DNA of 64,000 nucleotides, taken from BRHc4a sp049323755. Lineage in GTDB: Bacteria > Bacillota > Desulfotomaculia > Desulfotomaculales > Desulfocucumaceae. The notes below the pieces were generated by a model that had not been told where the DNA came from, did not search any database, and was given only the letters and a program-made list of their open reading frames with translations. Each line of letters begins with the position of its first letter. Position 1 is the stretch's first letter. This document shows positions 1-8,401 of this stretch, piece after piece. The position numbers and the translations under genes were made by a program. Location of the stretch: the NCBI GenBank assembly GCA_049323755.1, contig JBMOPE010000030.1, positions 91,034-155,033 of the forward strand, given 5' to 3'.

Positions 1-17
1 GTAAAGAAGGGTATCAA

Positions 18-1067
18 TTGAACATTTGCGTGGTCGGCCTTGGGAATATAGGTTTAAATCTTTATACCCACCTTCTAAGCATTTTTCCGAACTCGGTTAC
101 GGGAATAGACATCAACCGGTCCCGGGTCTCGGAATTGAAAAAGCTGGGATACCGGGTTGCCTGGGATTACACAGCGGTTAACGGAGTTGATGTCTGGCTG
201 CTGGTCCCTTCAACTGGCCCTAACGGCGAAAATATAGTGCTTGCCCTGGAGCAAATGGAAATTTCGCCGGGCAGCCTGATTTCCATTGAATCTACTTTGC
301 CCCCTGACACAATGTACAGGGTGCGGTGCCATCTCAAGGACAGAGGGTTTGAGCTAGGCCGCAGCCTCTATCTTATCCATGTACCGCACAGGGTAATGTT
401 CGGATACGATAAAACCGTATGTGACACACCGCGGGTGATGGGGGCCTTCACCCGGGAGTGTTTGGCTAAAGGCAGGGAATTTTACCAGCCATTGGTTCCG
501 CAGATCGTTGAAACCTTGGATGTCAGGGTAGCGGAGCTAAGCAAAATAGTGGAGAACGCCAAACGTTATGTGGATATTGCCTTCGCTCAGGAGATCTATC
601 GTTACTGCGCGGCTGCGGGATTGAGTTTTGAGGAATTGCGGCAAGCGGTCAACAGTAAAGAAAATGTTGACTTGCTGGCTGTAGACTGGGGAATCGGCGG
701 GGAGTGCCTGCCCAAAGACATAGGTTTCCTGCGAAAGGTAGTTGCTTCACCATTATTAGACGGCGCGGTGGAAGCAGATACATCTTTCCAGTATCAGGTC
801 CTCAAGCAAACGGGGACAGGGAAAAAGATACTCGTCAGGGGAGTTAGTTATAAGCCGGGCGTCAAAAACCTGGAGCACAGCATAGGGGTGAAGCTAGTCA
901 AAGCCTTAGTGCTTTCAGGCAACGATGTGTTTGTCGAAGACCCGTTGTTTTCCCCTGAAGAACTGACAGAAGCAGGTTTAAGACCTTTTAGAACGGACGG
1001 GCGGTCCGTCCAGCCGGACGTAGTTCTTAACCGGAATGCACCATTGGCAGGTCAACAAAAATTCTAA
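18..1067 (+). CDS. UDP-glucose/GDP-mannose dehydrogenase family protein
   Basis: A nucleotide-sugar dehydrogenase that would oxidise a UDP- or GDP-linked sugar to its uronic acid with NAD in the cytoplasm. The N-terminus has a Rossmann motif GLGNIG (residues 7-12). The catalytic motif GGECLPKD places the nucleophilic cysteine at about residue 230. Near residue 280 lies the GVSYKPGVKNLEHS segment typical of the C-terminal domain. At 349 aa it is shorter than usual (about 420-440) and ends soon after that domain begins, so the UDP-binding end may be reduced. The start is TTG at 18 with a GAAGGG ribosome site; the window edge prevents checking further upstream. It forms a cluster with the epimerase and glycosyltransferase that follow, suggesting extracellular polysaccharide or glycan synthesis. 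Substrate unknown. Confidence 0.85.
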   Translation: MNICVVGLGNIGLNLYTHLLSIFPNSVTGIDINRSRVSELKKLGYRVAWDYTAVNGVDVWLLVPSTGPNGENIVLALEQMEISPGSLISIESTLPPDTMYRVRCHLKDRGFELGRSLYLIHVPHRVMFGYDKTVCDTPRVMGAFTRECLAKGREFYQPLVPQIVETLDVRVAELSKIVENAKRYVDIAFAQEIYRYCAAAGLSFEELRQAVNSKENVDLLAVDWGIGGECLPKDIGFLRKVVASPLLDGAVEADTSFQYQVLKQTGTGKKILVRGVSYKPGVKNLEHSIGVKLVKALVLSGNDVFVEDPLFSPEELTEAGLRPFRTDGRSVQPDVVLNRNAPLAGQQKF

Positions 1068-1082
1068 TAAGGAGCTATTTTG

Positions 1083-2000
1083 ATGGCGCGCATATTAGTT
1101 ACCGGCAGCAGGGGTACCTTAAGCAGTCGTTTAATAGAGTTACTTGAAAATCAAGGACATGAAGTATGGGGTTTAGACTTACAGCATTATCACCACGATC
1201 GTTACCTTCGCGCGGACATCAGCCAGTTTCGCCAGCTGGAAAGAGTCTTTGATCAACCCTATGACTTTGTTTATCACCTGGCAGCTGAATTTGGCCGTAT
1301 CAACGGAGAAGAGTATTATGATACTTTATGGCAGACCAACGTAGTTGGAACCCGAAACATTTTGGAATGGCAGTTGCGCAAAGGCTTCAAGCTGATTTTT
1401 ACCAGTTCTTCCGAAATTTATGGCGAAACCAGTGAACCTGTCCTGCGCGAGGATTTGCCATTGACCAAACCGATAATCCAGCATAACGACTACGCTTTGT
1501 CCAAGTGGGTTAACGAGGTGCAGATCATCAACTTTATGAAACGCCACGATTCCCCGGTGGTGAGACTTAGGCTGTTTAATGCTTACGGACCGGGAGAATA
1601 TTATCACCCATACAGGTCTGTGGTATGTTTGTTTGTCTACAGGGCACTGCACAAGCAGCCTTACCAGGTGTTCAAAGGTTATTACAGGGTATTCATGTAT
1701 ATTGACGACTTGATCACGACGATGGCTAATGTCGTCAAGGTGTTTAAGGAAGGGGAAGTCTATAACATCGGTGGAACGGATTACAGGAGCGTTCAGGAAC
1801 TTAGCGATTTAGTGCTTGAGTACACATGCGCTGACCCCGGATTGGCTGAATATTTACCCGAAGACAAGCATAATACGGTTAGTAAACGCCCCGATATCAG
1901 CAAAGCCGTATCGGATCTAAATCACAAACCACTAGTCCTGTTGGAACAAGGACTGCCAAAAACCATAGCATGGATGAAAAACGCCTATGGTGAACAATAG
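1083..2000 (+). CDS. NAD-dependent epimerase/dehydratase family protein
   Basis: Extended short-chain dehydrogenase (305 aa) acting on a nucleotide sugar in the cytoplasm. An N-terminal dinucleotide fold starts ILVTGSRGTLSSR (the third glycine of GxxGxxG is replaced by serine). A TSSSEIYG segment and the catalytic YALSK motif (Tyr137, Lys141) follow. ATG at 1083 is preferred over TTG at 1080 because the AAGGAG ribosome site ends about 8 nt before it. It starts 15 nt after the dehydrogenase stop, consistent with one operon. Typical reactions of the family are C4 or C5 epimerisation or 4,6-dehydration; the sequence alone does not tell which. Confidence 0.85.
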   Translation: MARILVTGSRGTLSSRLIELLENQGHEVWGLDLQHYHHDRYLRADISQFRQLERVFDQPYDFVYHLAAEFGRINGEEYYDTLWQTNVVGTRNILEWQLRKGFKLIFTSSSEIYGETSEPVLREDLPLTKPIIQHNDYALSKWVNEVQIINFMKRHDSPVVRLRLFNAYGPGEYYHPYRSVVCLFVYRALHKQPYQVFKGYYRVFMYIDDLITTMANVVKVFKEGEVYNIGGTDYRSVQELSDLVLEYTCADPGLAEYLPEDKHNTVSKRPDISKAVSDLNHKPLVLLEQGLPKTIAWMKNAYGEQ

Positions 2001-2077
2001 AAGCAGCCCTGTCTTTAGCAGTCGTTAACCCTTTGGCTTGGCCAGACGAAAAAAAGGGCTGAGGAGATGATGTTCAG

Positions 2078-2788
2078 GTGGCCGGTCCTCTAGTTAGCAT
2101 TGTAATTCCAACATACAATCACGCCCGTTACTTGGGAGAAGCAGTTGACAGTGTCTTAAAGCAGGATTATCGCAACATTGAAGTTCTCGTGGTAAACGAC
2201 GGATCAACCGATGATACAGAAAAAGTATTAAAGCCCTTTGCACAAAGAATTCGCTATTTTTATAAGGAACGGGGCGGGACTTCCAGCGCCTTGAACATGG
2301 GAATCAAAAAATCTCGCGGCATCTACTTATGCTGGCTGAGTGCTGATGATCTTTTTAGAAAAGATAAAGTATCCCTGCAGGTTGGACAGTTAGAGCAATA
2401 CCGTACCCTTGGTTTTGTTTACTCCAGCTTTAATGTCATTGACGCCGAGGGCAACATTATTAATCGGGTACACTCCGAGTACTACCGAAGTCACAAGAAA
2501 ATGGTACAAGAACTGTTGAAAGGATGCTTTATCAATGGGTCTACGGTGATGATGCGTAAAAGTGCGCTTGACAAAGTCGGAGGCTTTGATGAAACATTGC
2601 CACAGGCTCATGATTACGATATGTGGTATCGCTTGTTATGCCACTATTCATGCGGTTTTTCGGATGAATTGCTGGTTTCTTACCGGTGGCACGGTGAAAA
2701 TTTAAGCCGTCACCGTGATTATAAAAGTGAATTCAGGGTAAAAGAACGAGCCAAGTGTATGTTCCCGGAATATTTTCTAGAAGCATAA
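2078..2788 (+). CDS. Family 2 glycosyltransferase
   Basis: GT-A fold glycosyltransferase (236 aa) that would transfer a sugar from a nucleotide donor to a growing glycan at the cytoplasmic membrane face. The N-terminus VSIVIPTYNHARYL and the VVNDGSTDD motif bind the nucleotide; LSADD near residue 88 is the metal-binding DxD equivalent. There are no membrane helices. The start is GTG at 2078, about 12 nt after GAGGAG; the two ATG codons just upstream are out of frame. It is the last gene of the sugar cluster and is followed by two terminator-like hairpins. Confidence 0.87.
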   Translation: MAGPLVSIVIPTYNHARYLGEAVDSVLKQDYRNIEVLVVNDGSTDDTEKVLKPFAQRIRYFYKERGGTSSALNMGIKKSRGIYLCWLSADDLFRKDKVSLQVGQLEQYRTLGFVYSSFNVIDAEGNIINRVHSEYYRSHKKMVQELLKGCFINGSTVMMRKSALDKVGGFDETLPQAHDYDMWYRLLCHYSCGFSDELLVSYRWHGENLSRHRDYKSEFRVKERAKCMFPEYFLEA

Positions 2789-2888
2789 AATGTATACAAC
2801 AATAATTCTGTAAGAAAACCTGGGAATATCCCGGTTTACTGAAAGTCGTTGCGAGAATATTTTATTAGGAGCATTCAGAAGAATTTTT

Positions 2889-2916
2889 TTAAAGCCTTAT
2901 TTTTAAAGGCTTTTTC
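2889..2916 (+). terminator. Rho-independent terminator after the sugar cluster
   Basis: An AAAGCC/GGCTTT stem with an AT-rich loop followed by a run of T. It lies about 100 bp after the glycosyltransferase stop. Confidence 0.7.
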
Positions 2917-2998
2917 AATTTCCATAGGTATATTTTACCATGTAAGGCGGGCGAAGGGAACATGTGTTTTGCTGTGTGTTATCGGGCTAATGCCCGAT

Positions 2999-3047
2999 GG
3001 GCCGTAAAGCCCAGGTATAAATGCCGGGGCTTTACGGCCCGTTTTTG
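2999..3047 (+). terminator. Strong GC-rich terminator hairpin
   Basis: GGGCCGTAAAGCCC pairs with GGGCTTTACGGCCC around a 13-14 nt loop and is followed by GTTTTT. A smaller palindrome, ATCGGGCTAATGCCCGAT, lies just before it (2981-2998). Together with the hairpin at 2889 it insulates the sugar cluster from the acyl-CoA genes. The rest of the gap 2789-3362 holds the promoter and operator listed next and an unassigned leader of about 270 bp. Confidence 0.8.
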
Positions 3048-3050
3048 TAA

Positions 3051-3079
3051 TTGACACCTGTAAAAAAAAATACTATGCT
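3051..3079 (+). promoter_or_regulatory. Sigma-A promoter of the carboxyltransferase/ligase operon
   Basis: TTGACA at 3051-3056 and TATGCT at 3074-3079 are separated by exactly 17 bp. The predicted start, near 3086, falls at the edge of the inverted repeat at 3087. The 5' leader would be about 275 nt long. Confidence 0.75.
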
Positions 3080-3086
3080 TATATAA

Positions 3087-3110
3087 AACATACCGGGCGG
3101 TCGGTATGTT
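3087..3110. promoter_or_regulatory. 24-bp inverted repeat, probable repressor operator
   Basis: Two perfect 9-bp arms, AACATACCG and CGGTATGTT, are separated by 6 bp. The site covers the predicted transcription start of the promoter at 3051. This arrangement is common for TetR-family repressors of acyl-CoA genes. The half-site differs from the ATTCAT-type sites next to the TetR gene at 6947, so the cognate regulator may lie elsewhere. Confidence 0.7.
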
Positions 3111-3362
3111 TGTATAATTCGAAAAATTAAAAATAGAGCCTCTATAAAGTCATTATTGAAAATTAAAACAATCCCAAAATGGCAGGTATTTTACATGCTT
3201 TATCTTAGCAGGATGCGGGAGCTATACAGTCAACCAATTGGAAGCAAAGGAATTAGACAGACTTATGACGGAGGGTAAATAGTAAGGAATATACGAAAGT
3301 CGAAAGTTCTGCGTCTGGCAAACCTTGTTTTCAAGGAAGTAATGTGCTGGAGGAGGTAAAAA

Positions 3363-4913
3363 ATGAGCTGGAAGGATAAAGTGGAGGAGCTAAGCTTCAG
3401 ACGGGCCAAAGCACTGGAGATGGGGGGGCCGGAAAAGGTAAAGCGGCAGCACGATCAGGGAAAGCTTACCGCCCGGGAAAGGGTAAACTTTCTTTTTGAC
3501 AGCGGGAGCTTTATCGAGCAGGGCATGCTGGCCAAAAGCCAGAGCACGAGGCCTGAAATGGCCAACAGGAATACCGCCGCAGACGCCGTCATCACCGGGT
3601 ACGGCAGAATAAACGGACGCAGTGCCTTTGTGGTGGCGGAGGACTTTACCGTCATGGGGGGGTCTGTGGGGCTCACCCATATGATGAAGAATATCAGGAC
3701 CATACAGATGGCCCAGGACATGAAAGTCCCCATAGTCTGGCTTATGGATGGGTCGGGGGCCAGGGCGGAGGAAAACATCAACGGCGGGCTGCCCTTTGTT
3801 GCCCATTTTCTGAAAATTGCCCGCCTCTCCGGGGTGGCCCCTCAGGTAGGTGTGGCCATGGGCCCCTGTTCGGGGGACTCCTCCTTGGTGCCGAGCCTGC
3901 TGGAATTCATTATCATGGTAAAGGGGCACGGCATGCTGGCTGCGGGGGGGCCGCCGGTGGTATACTCCGCCATCGGGGAGGTTATTTCCAAAGAAGAACT
4001 GGGCGGGTCGGGGGTGCACTGTCGTATTTCCGGATTGGCGGACAACGAGGCCGAATCAGATAAACATGCCGTTGCCATGGTCAAAGAGTACCTGTCCTTC
4101 CTGCCCGGCAATTCCTACCAGTACCCTCCCTTCAGGGGGACGGACGACAGCGCTGACCGAATGGATGAGGGGCTGCTGGAAATATTGCCTGACCATTTCA
4201 TGGAGCCTTATGATATGAAACGGATTATCTGCAGTATCGTGGATGACCGGCACTTTTTCGAAATAAAGCCTGACTTCGGGACTAGCCTTATAACCTGTTT
4301 TGCCCGCATGGGCGGCCACTCGGTGGGGATTATAGCAAACCAGCCGCTGGTGCTGGCCGGTGCGCTGGACGCCGGCTCTTCAGCCAAAATGAGGCATTTT
4401 ATTGATCTATGCGTCTCCTATCACGTGCCCCTTCTGTTCCTGGTAGACGTGCCGGGGGTTATGACCGGGAGTAGGGCTGAGCGGGAGGGAACTCTGAGAG
4501 CGGGGCTTTCGGTGGCCTATTCCCTGGCCTACGCCGACGTACCCAAGATAACCCTGGTTATAAGGAAGGCCTTCGGCTTCGGGGGTGCGGCCATGTGTGG
4601 CTACGGCGCCAGGCAGGCGGGGGTGTTTGCCTGGCCCTCGGCGGACTTTGGGGCCATGCCCAGCGGGGGCGGGGTGCTGGCGGCTTATAAAAAAGAGATT
4701 GAGGCATCGGCGGACCCCGGGGCAAAGATAAAAGAGATTGAGGCAATGTTCGAGGAATACCGGGGGCCATACTCTGCCGCCGGGACCTTTAATATTGACG
4801 ATGTGATCGATCCCCGGGAAACCAGGCCCAGGATCATCCGTGCCTTGGAGCTGGCCCTAAGCTGCCGCAGTCAGCCAGCCCGGCCGGTGCCCCGGTACGG
4901 GGTGATGCCATGA
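3363..4913 (+). CDS. Acyl-CoA carboxylase carboxyltransferase subunit (PccB/MmdA-like)
   Basis: Carboxyltransferase of the biotin-dependent acyl-CoA carboxylase/decarboxylase family (516 aa, usual length). It moves CO2 between carboxybiotin and an acyl-CoA such as propionyl-CoA, in the cytoplasm. The N-terminal half has KLTARERV and a WLMDGSGAR segment. The C-terminal half has the oxyanion-hole region FLVDVPGVMTGS and FGFGGAAMCGYGARQAG. The start ATG follows GGAGGAGG by 6 nt. It is co-transcribed with the acyl-CoA ligase 42 bp downstream. No biotin carboxylase, biotin carrier or sodium-pump decarboxylase subunit is nearby, so partners must be encoded elsewhere. Substrate not determined. Confidence 0.88.
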   Translation: MSWKDKVEELSFRRAKALEMGGPEKVKRQHDQGKLTARERVNFLFDSGSFIEQGMLAKSQSTRPEMANRNTAADAVITGYGRINGRSAFVVAEDFTVMGGSVGLTHMMKNIRTIQMAQDMKVPIVWLMDGSGARAEENINGGLPFVAHFLKIARLSGVAPQVGVAMGPCSGDSSLVPSLLEFIIMVKGHGMLAAGGPPVVYSAIGEVISKEELGGSGVHCRISGLADNEAESDKHAVAMVKEYLSFLPGNSYQYPPFRGTDDSADRMDEGLLEILPDHFMEPYDMKRIICSIVDDRHFFEIKPDFGTSLITCFARMGGHSVGIIANQPLVLAGALDAGSSAKMRHFIDLCVSYHVPLLFLVDVPGVMTGSRAEREGTLRAGLSVAYSLAYADVPKITLVIRKAFGFGGAAMCGYGARQAGVFAWPSADFGAMPSGGGVLAAYKKEIEASADPGAKIKEIEAMFEEYRGPYSAAGTFNIDDVIDPRETRPRIIRALELALSCRSQPARPVPRYGVMP

Positions 4914-4955
4914 AAATGTAATATTTTAAAAATAAAAAGAAGGAGGTTATTTCGT

Positions 4956-6611
4956 ATGGAAAGAATCTGGGTTGAAAAGAGCTGGCCTGCTGATGTGCCC
5001 CGGGAATTTGAATACAGGCTTGGTGCCAAGCCGCTGCATGAGTACCTTCGCCAGAACGCAGCGGATACTCCTGACAAGGTGGCGTATAATTTTTACGGTC
5101 GGGAAATAACCTGGAGCGAGTTGGACAGGTATTCCGACAGCATGGCCAACTTCCTTGCCGCAAAGGGCGTCGTAAAAGGTGACAGGGTGGCCCTTTTCAT
5201 GCAGAATTGCCCCCAATACATAATAGCACATTACGGCATTCAGAAATTAGGGGCCGTGGTAGGGCCGGCCAGCCCCATGTTTAAGGAGTGGGAACTGGAG
5301 TACGAGGTTAATGACCTGGGCGCCAAAGTGATTTTCGCCTCCGGCGATCTTTACCCTATTGTAGCCAAAATACTGGACAAAACCCCGCTGGAGACTGTCG
5401 TTGTCACCGGATATGGTGATTTCGCCCCGGCTGAGCCCACCATTCCTGTTCCCAAGGAATTAATGCATGAAAAGTATAATTACCCCGGCACCTACGACAT
5501 GTCCCAGCTGCTGAAGGAGTTTCCTCCTGTAGCCCCCCAGGTGGATATAGACCTCTGGGAGGACGTATCGCTGATGGTGTATACTTCAGGAACAACCGGA
5601 AGGCCCAAGGGGGCTATGCTGACCTACGGCAACGCGTTGTATAAAACAGCGGCCTCCTATAATTGCAACGGGTTCAGGTATGACGATACATTTCTTGCCT
5701 GCAACCCTGTATTTCACATCGCCGGCATGGTGATGGGGGTTAATTCTCCTGTATATGGAGCAAACAAAATGGTGCTGTTAACCCGCTTTGAGCCGGAGGC
5801 GGTTATAACGGCGCTGGAGAAATACCGCTGTAACATGTGGTATAGCGTGACACCGATGAATGTCGCCATTATGAATTACCCGGGTATAGCATCCAGGGAT
5901 TTGACTTCCCTTAGGCTTAATCTGTGCACCAGCTTCGGTATAGCCCTGACTGCGGAGATAAGCGCGGCCTGGCAGAAACTGACCGGAGGCTGCCTTTTGT
6001 ATGAGGCTGCTTACGGCCTCAGCGAAACTCACACCTGTGACACATTCATGCCCCCGGGAAAAATACGCTTCGGCAGCTGCGGCATACCCACCTGCGGTAC
6101 AGATGTGCGCATAGTCAATCCTGATACCGGTGGTGAACTGGGGCCCGGTGAACAGGGAGAGATAGTAATTAAAAACCCGGGGGTGTTTAAGGGTTACTGG
6201 AACAATTCCGAAGCAACCGCCAAAACCTTAAGGGAGGGCTGGGTATACACCGGAGATATGGGAAAGATTGATGAAGACGGCTACCTGTATTTCCTCGGCC
6301 GCCTGAAAGAAATGATCAAATGCTCCGGCTACAGCGTTTTTCCGGAAGATGTTGAGGTGATGCTTTTAAAACACCCCGCCGTGGCCCAGGTGGCGGTGAT
6401 TGGAGTCTCAGACCCGGTGCGGGAGGAAAGTGTAAAGGCCTTCATCGTGCTGAAGCAGGATTTTAAAGATAAGGTTACCGCAGAAGAAATAATAAGCTGG
6501 TCGAAGGAGCATATGGCAGCCTATAAGTACCCCCGCCATGTGGAATTCAGGGACAGCCTGCCGGCCACTGGCACCGGCAAGGTGCTGCGCCGTCTTCTGA
6601 AGGAAGGGTAG
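4956..6611 (+). CDS. AMP-dependent acyl-CoA synthetase (fatty-acid/aromatic acid CoA ligase)
   Basis: Class I adenylate-forming enzyme (551 aa) that activates a carboxylic acid with ATP to an acyl-adenylate and then to its CoA thioester. The ATP-binding loop YTSGTTGRPKG starts near residue 209. The hinge region GDMGKIDEDG lies near 434, followed by GRLKEMIKCSGYSVFP. The C-terminal catalytic lysine is in TGTGKVLRR near residue 542. The ATG has an AAGGAGG ribosome site. It follows the carboxyltransferase, which suggests that the acid activated here, or a product of it, is carboxylated or decarboxylated. It resembles long-chain or aromatic ligases, but the substrate cannot be read from sequence. 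Confidence 0.88.
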   Translation: MERIWVEKSWPADVPREFEYRLGAKPLHEYLRQNAADTPDKVAYNFYGREITWSELDRYSDSMANFLAAKGVVKGDRVALFMQNCPQYIIAHYGIQKLGAVVGPASPMFKEWELEYEVNDLGAKVIFASGDLYPIVAKILDKTPLETVVVTGYGDFAPAEPTIPVPKELMHEKYNYPGTYDMSQLLKEFPPVAPQVDIDLWEDVSLMVYTSGTTGRPKGAMLTYGNALYKTAASYNCNGFRYDDTFLACNPVFHIAGMVMGVNSPVYGANKMVLLTRFEPEAVITALEKYRCNMWYSVTPMNVAIMNYPGIASRDLTSLRLNLCTSFGIALTAEISAAWQKLTGGCLLYEAAYGLSETHTCDTFMPPGKIRFGSCGIPTCGTDVRIVNPDTGGELGPGEQGEIVIKNPGVFKGYWNNSEATAKTLREGWVYTGDMGKIDEDGYLYFLGRLKEMIKCSGYSVFPEDVEVMLLKHPAVAQVAVIGVSDPVREESVKAFIVLKQDFKDKVTAEEIISWSKEHMAAYKYPRHVEFRDSLPATGTGKVLRRLLKEG

Positions 6612-6678
6612 GGGCTGAATGGAGTTCCACTTATAAGCGGCATAGGGTACTGTTCTTCTGTATAGCTTGCCAGCCATC

Positions 6679-6709
6679 GAAAAGCCCGCTTTCAAGGCGG
6701 GCTTTTCGG
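6679..6709 (+). terminator. 12-bp stem hairpin after the ligase gene
   Basis: CGAAAAGCCCGC pairs perfectly with GCGGGCTTTTCG around a 7-nt loop. The run of T lies within the descending arm. It probably ends the operon that starts at 3086. The rest of the gap 6612-6946 is AT-rich and holds only the promoter of the TetR gene. Confidence 0.7.
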
Positions 6710-6875
6710 TACGTTCACAACAATCCAGTTAAAGCTGGAATAGTAAGAGCAATGCAGTAATACAAGTGCAGCAGTTTTAGTTATTATTTTGGTGTGAAAA
6801 TACTTAAATACAACTAATTCAATTCAAGAACCGCCCGTGAATTGCCACAGCTTTTTATTGATTCTTTTACTTGCC

Positions 6876-6924
6876 TTGAATTGTAAATCCCGGAATGATA
6901 AAATGAGCCTATTCATAAATGAAT
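6876..6924 (+). promoter_or_regulatory. Promoter and auto-operator of the TetR gene
   Basis: TTGAAT (6876-6881) and TAAAAT (6899-6904) with a 17-bp spacer form a sigma-A promoter. Directly at the predicted start is the palindrome ATTCAT-AA-ATGAAT (6911-6924). Its ATTCAT half-sites also occur at 7603-7614 upstream of the next gene, which supports autoregulation. Confidence 0.65.
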
Positions 6925-6946
6925 GTGGAGGTAAACCTTTGATAGT

Positions 6947-7537
6947 ATGAATAACAGACGGGAAAGAAAAAAAGTTCTGGTAAAAAAATCAATATCCGAT
7001 GTGGCCTTAAAACTCTTCCTGGAAAAAGGTTTTACCGACACTACGGTTGCGGAAATAATGGAAGCTGCAGACCTTGGTACAGGTACCTTTTATAATTACT
7101 TTAAGTCAAAAGAAGATGTACTTAATTCCTGCCTTACTGAAAAGATTAACGAGGCAAAGCACATTTTGGAGACGATACAACAATCCCCCTGGGAACCGTC
7201 TCAAAAACTGTCTGAAATTCTTTTAGCCGCCGGAAAAAGCTTTGAAGAGAACCGGCTGCTAATTGACATGTATATGCAGTTTCATCGCCAAAACCCTGAT
7301 GCCAGGAGGCAGCCTCCCCACGGCCCGTTATTTAAAGAAATACTGGTTGACATAGTAAGCGAAGGGCAGGAAAAAGGTGAATTCCGTAAGGATATACCTA
7401 CTGCAATTATTATCGAAATGTTTATGGGACTGCTTCAATCCACCATGACAAGCAACCTGCACATGCCATTTTTGGATAACCTGAGGCACAAGCTTTCTTT
7501 ATTCCTTGAAGGGCTTGCAGTAAAACATCAACCTTAA
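6947..7537 (+). CDS. TetR/AcrR family transcriptional repressor
   Basis: A 196-aa regulator with a TetR-type helix-turn-helix at about residues 10-60 (LFLEKGFTDTTVAEIMEAA followed by GTGTFYNYFKSKEDV) and a divergent ligand-binding C-terminal half. The ATG at 6947 lies 15 nt after GGAGG, longer than usual. In that gap TTG-ATA-GTA-TGA forms a three-codon frame overlapping the ATG, possibly a translational coupling device. Palindromes with ATTCA/TGAAT or TGAAC/GTTCA arms lie at its own promoter and at the promoter of the 7747 gene, so it probably represses both. The inducer is unknown. Confidence 0.88.
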   Translation: MNNRRERKKVLVKKSISDVALKLFLEKGFTDTTVAEIMEAADLGTGTFYNYFKSKEDVLNSCLTEKINEAKHILETIQQSPWEPSQKLSEILLAAGKSFEENRLLIDMYMQFHRQNPDARRQPPHGPLFKEILVDIVSEGQEKGEFRKDIPTAIIIEMFMGLLQSTMTSNLHMPFLDNLRHKLSLFLEGLAVKHQP

Positions 7538-7596
7538 CGGCCCTACTGAAGAATATCAGAAACTTAATATTTATATGTCTAAACTGTGAATACATT

Positions 7597-7667
7597 AAAA
7601 AATGAATGTATTCATTTTTTATTGACACAAGGAGCGGGCCTTTATATAATTTAAGTGAACGCGTTCA
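7597..7667 (+). promoter_or_regulatory. Promoter flanked by two TetR-type operators
   Basis: TTGACA (7622-7627) and TATAAT (7645-7650) with a 17-bp spacer are perfect consensus. Upstream lies an 11-bp-arm palindrome (7597-7620) centred on TGAATGTATTCA; its A and T runs could also end the tetR transcript. At the predicted start lies TGAACGCGTTCA (7656-7667). The matching centres TGAAYGYRTTCA suggest one repressor binding on both sides of the promoter. Confidence 0.72.
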
Positions 7668-7746
7668 TTGTTGTAGTTTATTCAATAACAGTCCGATGTT
7701 TTTCCGACAAAAACTTAACAAGAATTAACAAAGGGAGGAATTCAAT

Positions 7747-8178
7747 ATGAACAATTCCGGCAAAGCAGTAGCCATGATGAAGGATGGCTTCTTATGCAGT
7801 CAGGCGGTATTTTCCACCCTGGGAGAACAGCTCGGAATCGACCGCAGACAGGCCATAAAACTGGCCACTGGATTGGGAGCCGGAATTTCTGGTAGCGGAG
7901 ATATATGCGGGGCGGTAAGCGGAGGAATAATGGCAATCGGTTTAAAGCACGGCAACGACGAAAACACCGATGACGACTCCCGAAATAAGACCTTTTATCT
8001 TTCACAGGAATTAATAGAAAAAATAAAGGTCAAGCATGGTTGTTATATGTGTAGAGACCTGACAGGAATAGAATTTACACCGGAAGGAATCAAGCTGTAT
8101 GAGGAACGGAATATTGCAGAAAAAATCTGCATCAATGTAATAAAGGACGTAGTAGAAACGGTGGAGGAACTCTGGTAA
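7747..8178 (+). CDS. C_GCAxxG_C_C family redox-type protein
   Basis: A small soluble protein (143 aa) of the C_GCAxxG_C_C family, named for its spaced cysteines and thought to bind a metal or redox centre. Visible are Cys18 (FLCSQAV), CGAVSGG near residue 57, a CYMCRDLTG pair near residues 99-102 and Cys123 (KICINVI). The ATG has a strong GGGAGGAA ribosome site. It sits behind a consensus promoter with two operators, apparently controlled by the TetR regulator upstream, so it is probably induced strongly by a specific signal. Biochemical function of the family is not firmly known. Confidence 0.82.
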   Translation: MNNSGKAVAMMKDGFLCSQAVFSTLGEQLGIDRRQAIKLATGLGAGISGSGDICGAVSGGIMAIGLKHGNDENTDDDSRNKTFYLSQELIEKIKVKHGCYMCRDLTGIEFTPEGIKLYEERNIAEKICINVIKDVVETVEELW

Positions 8179-8218
8179 ACAGATTGGATAAAACCTTAAA
8201 TATTTAAACAGACATGGA

Positions 8219-8286
8219 ACAGACATGGTGACGGTTAGGCTGGAAGGGGATTATTAACACAGTCTGCCGTACCCGTGTCTGTTTTC
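8219..8286 (+). terminator. Long imperfect hairpin, possible terminator
   Basis: ACAGACATGG pairs imperfectly with the CCGTGTCTGT-like arm at about 8272-8283, followed by TTTT. The left arm is duplicated 11 bp upstream (8208-8217). Confidence 0.35.
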
Positions 8287-8401
8287 CGTTAGTTAATCAA
8301 ATAGCAGACTATGTACTCTTGGCTTTATAATTCAGAAATTGAATTTACCTTGAAGGGTAAAATATAAATATACTATTCCTATTTTCCAGGGGGTAAAACA
8401 A

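Noticed and set aside
3194..3280. Possible 27-codon leader peptide upstream of the carboxyltransferase gene
   Set aside because: Only a weak ribosome site and no codon pattern suggesting attenuation; kept out as too uncertain.
3390..4019. A 209-codon leftward open frame opposite the carboxyltransferase gene
   Set aside because: It lies fully inside a well-conserved gene, has no ribosome site and is rich in proline, histidine and arginine as expected for a shadow of GC-rich coding DNA.
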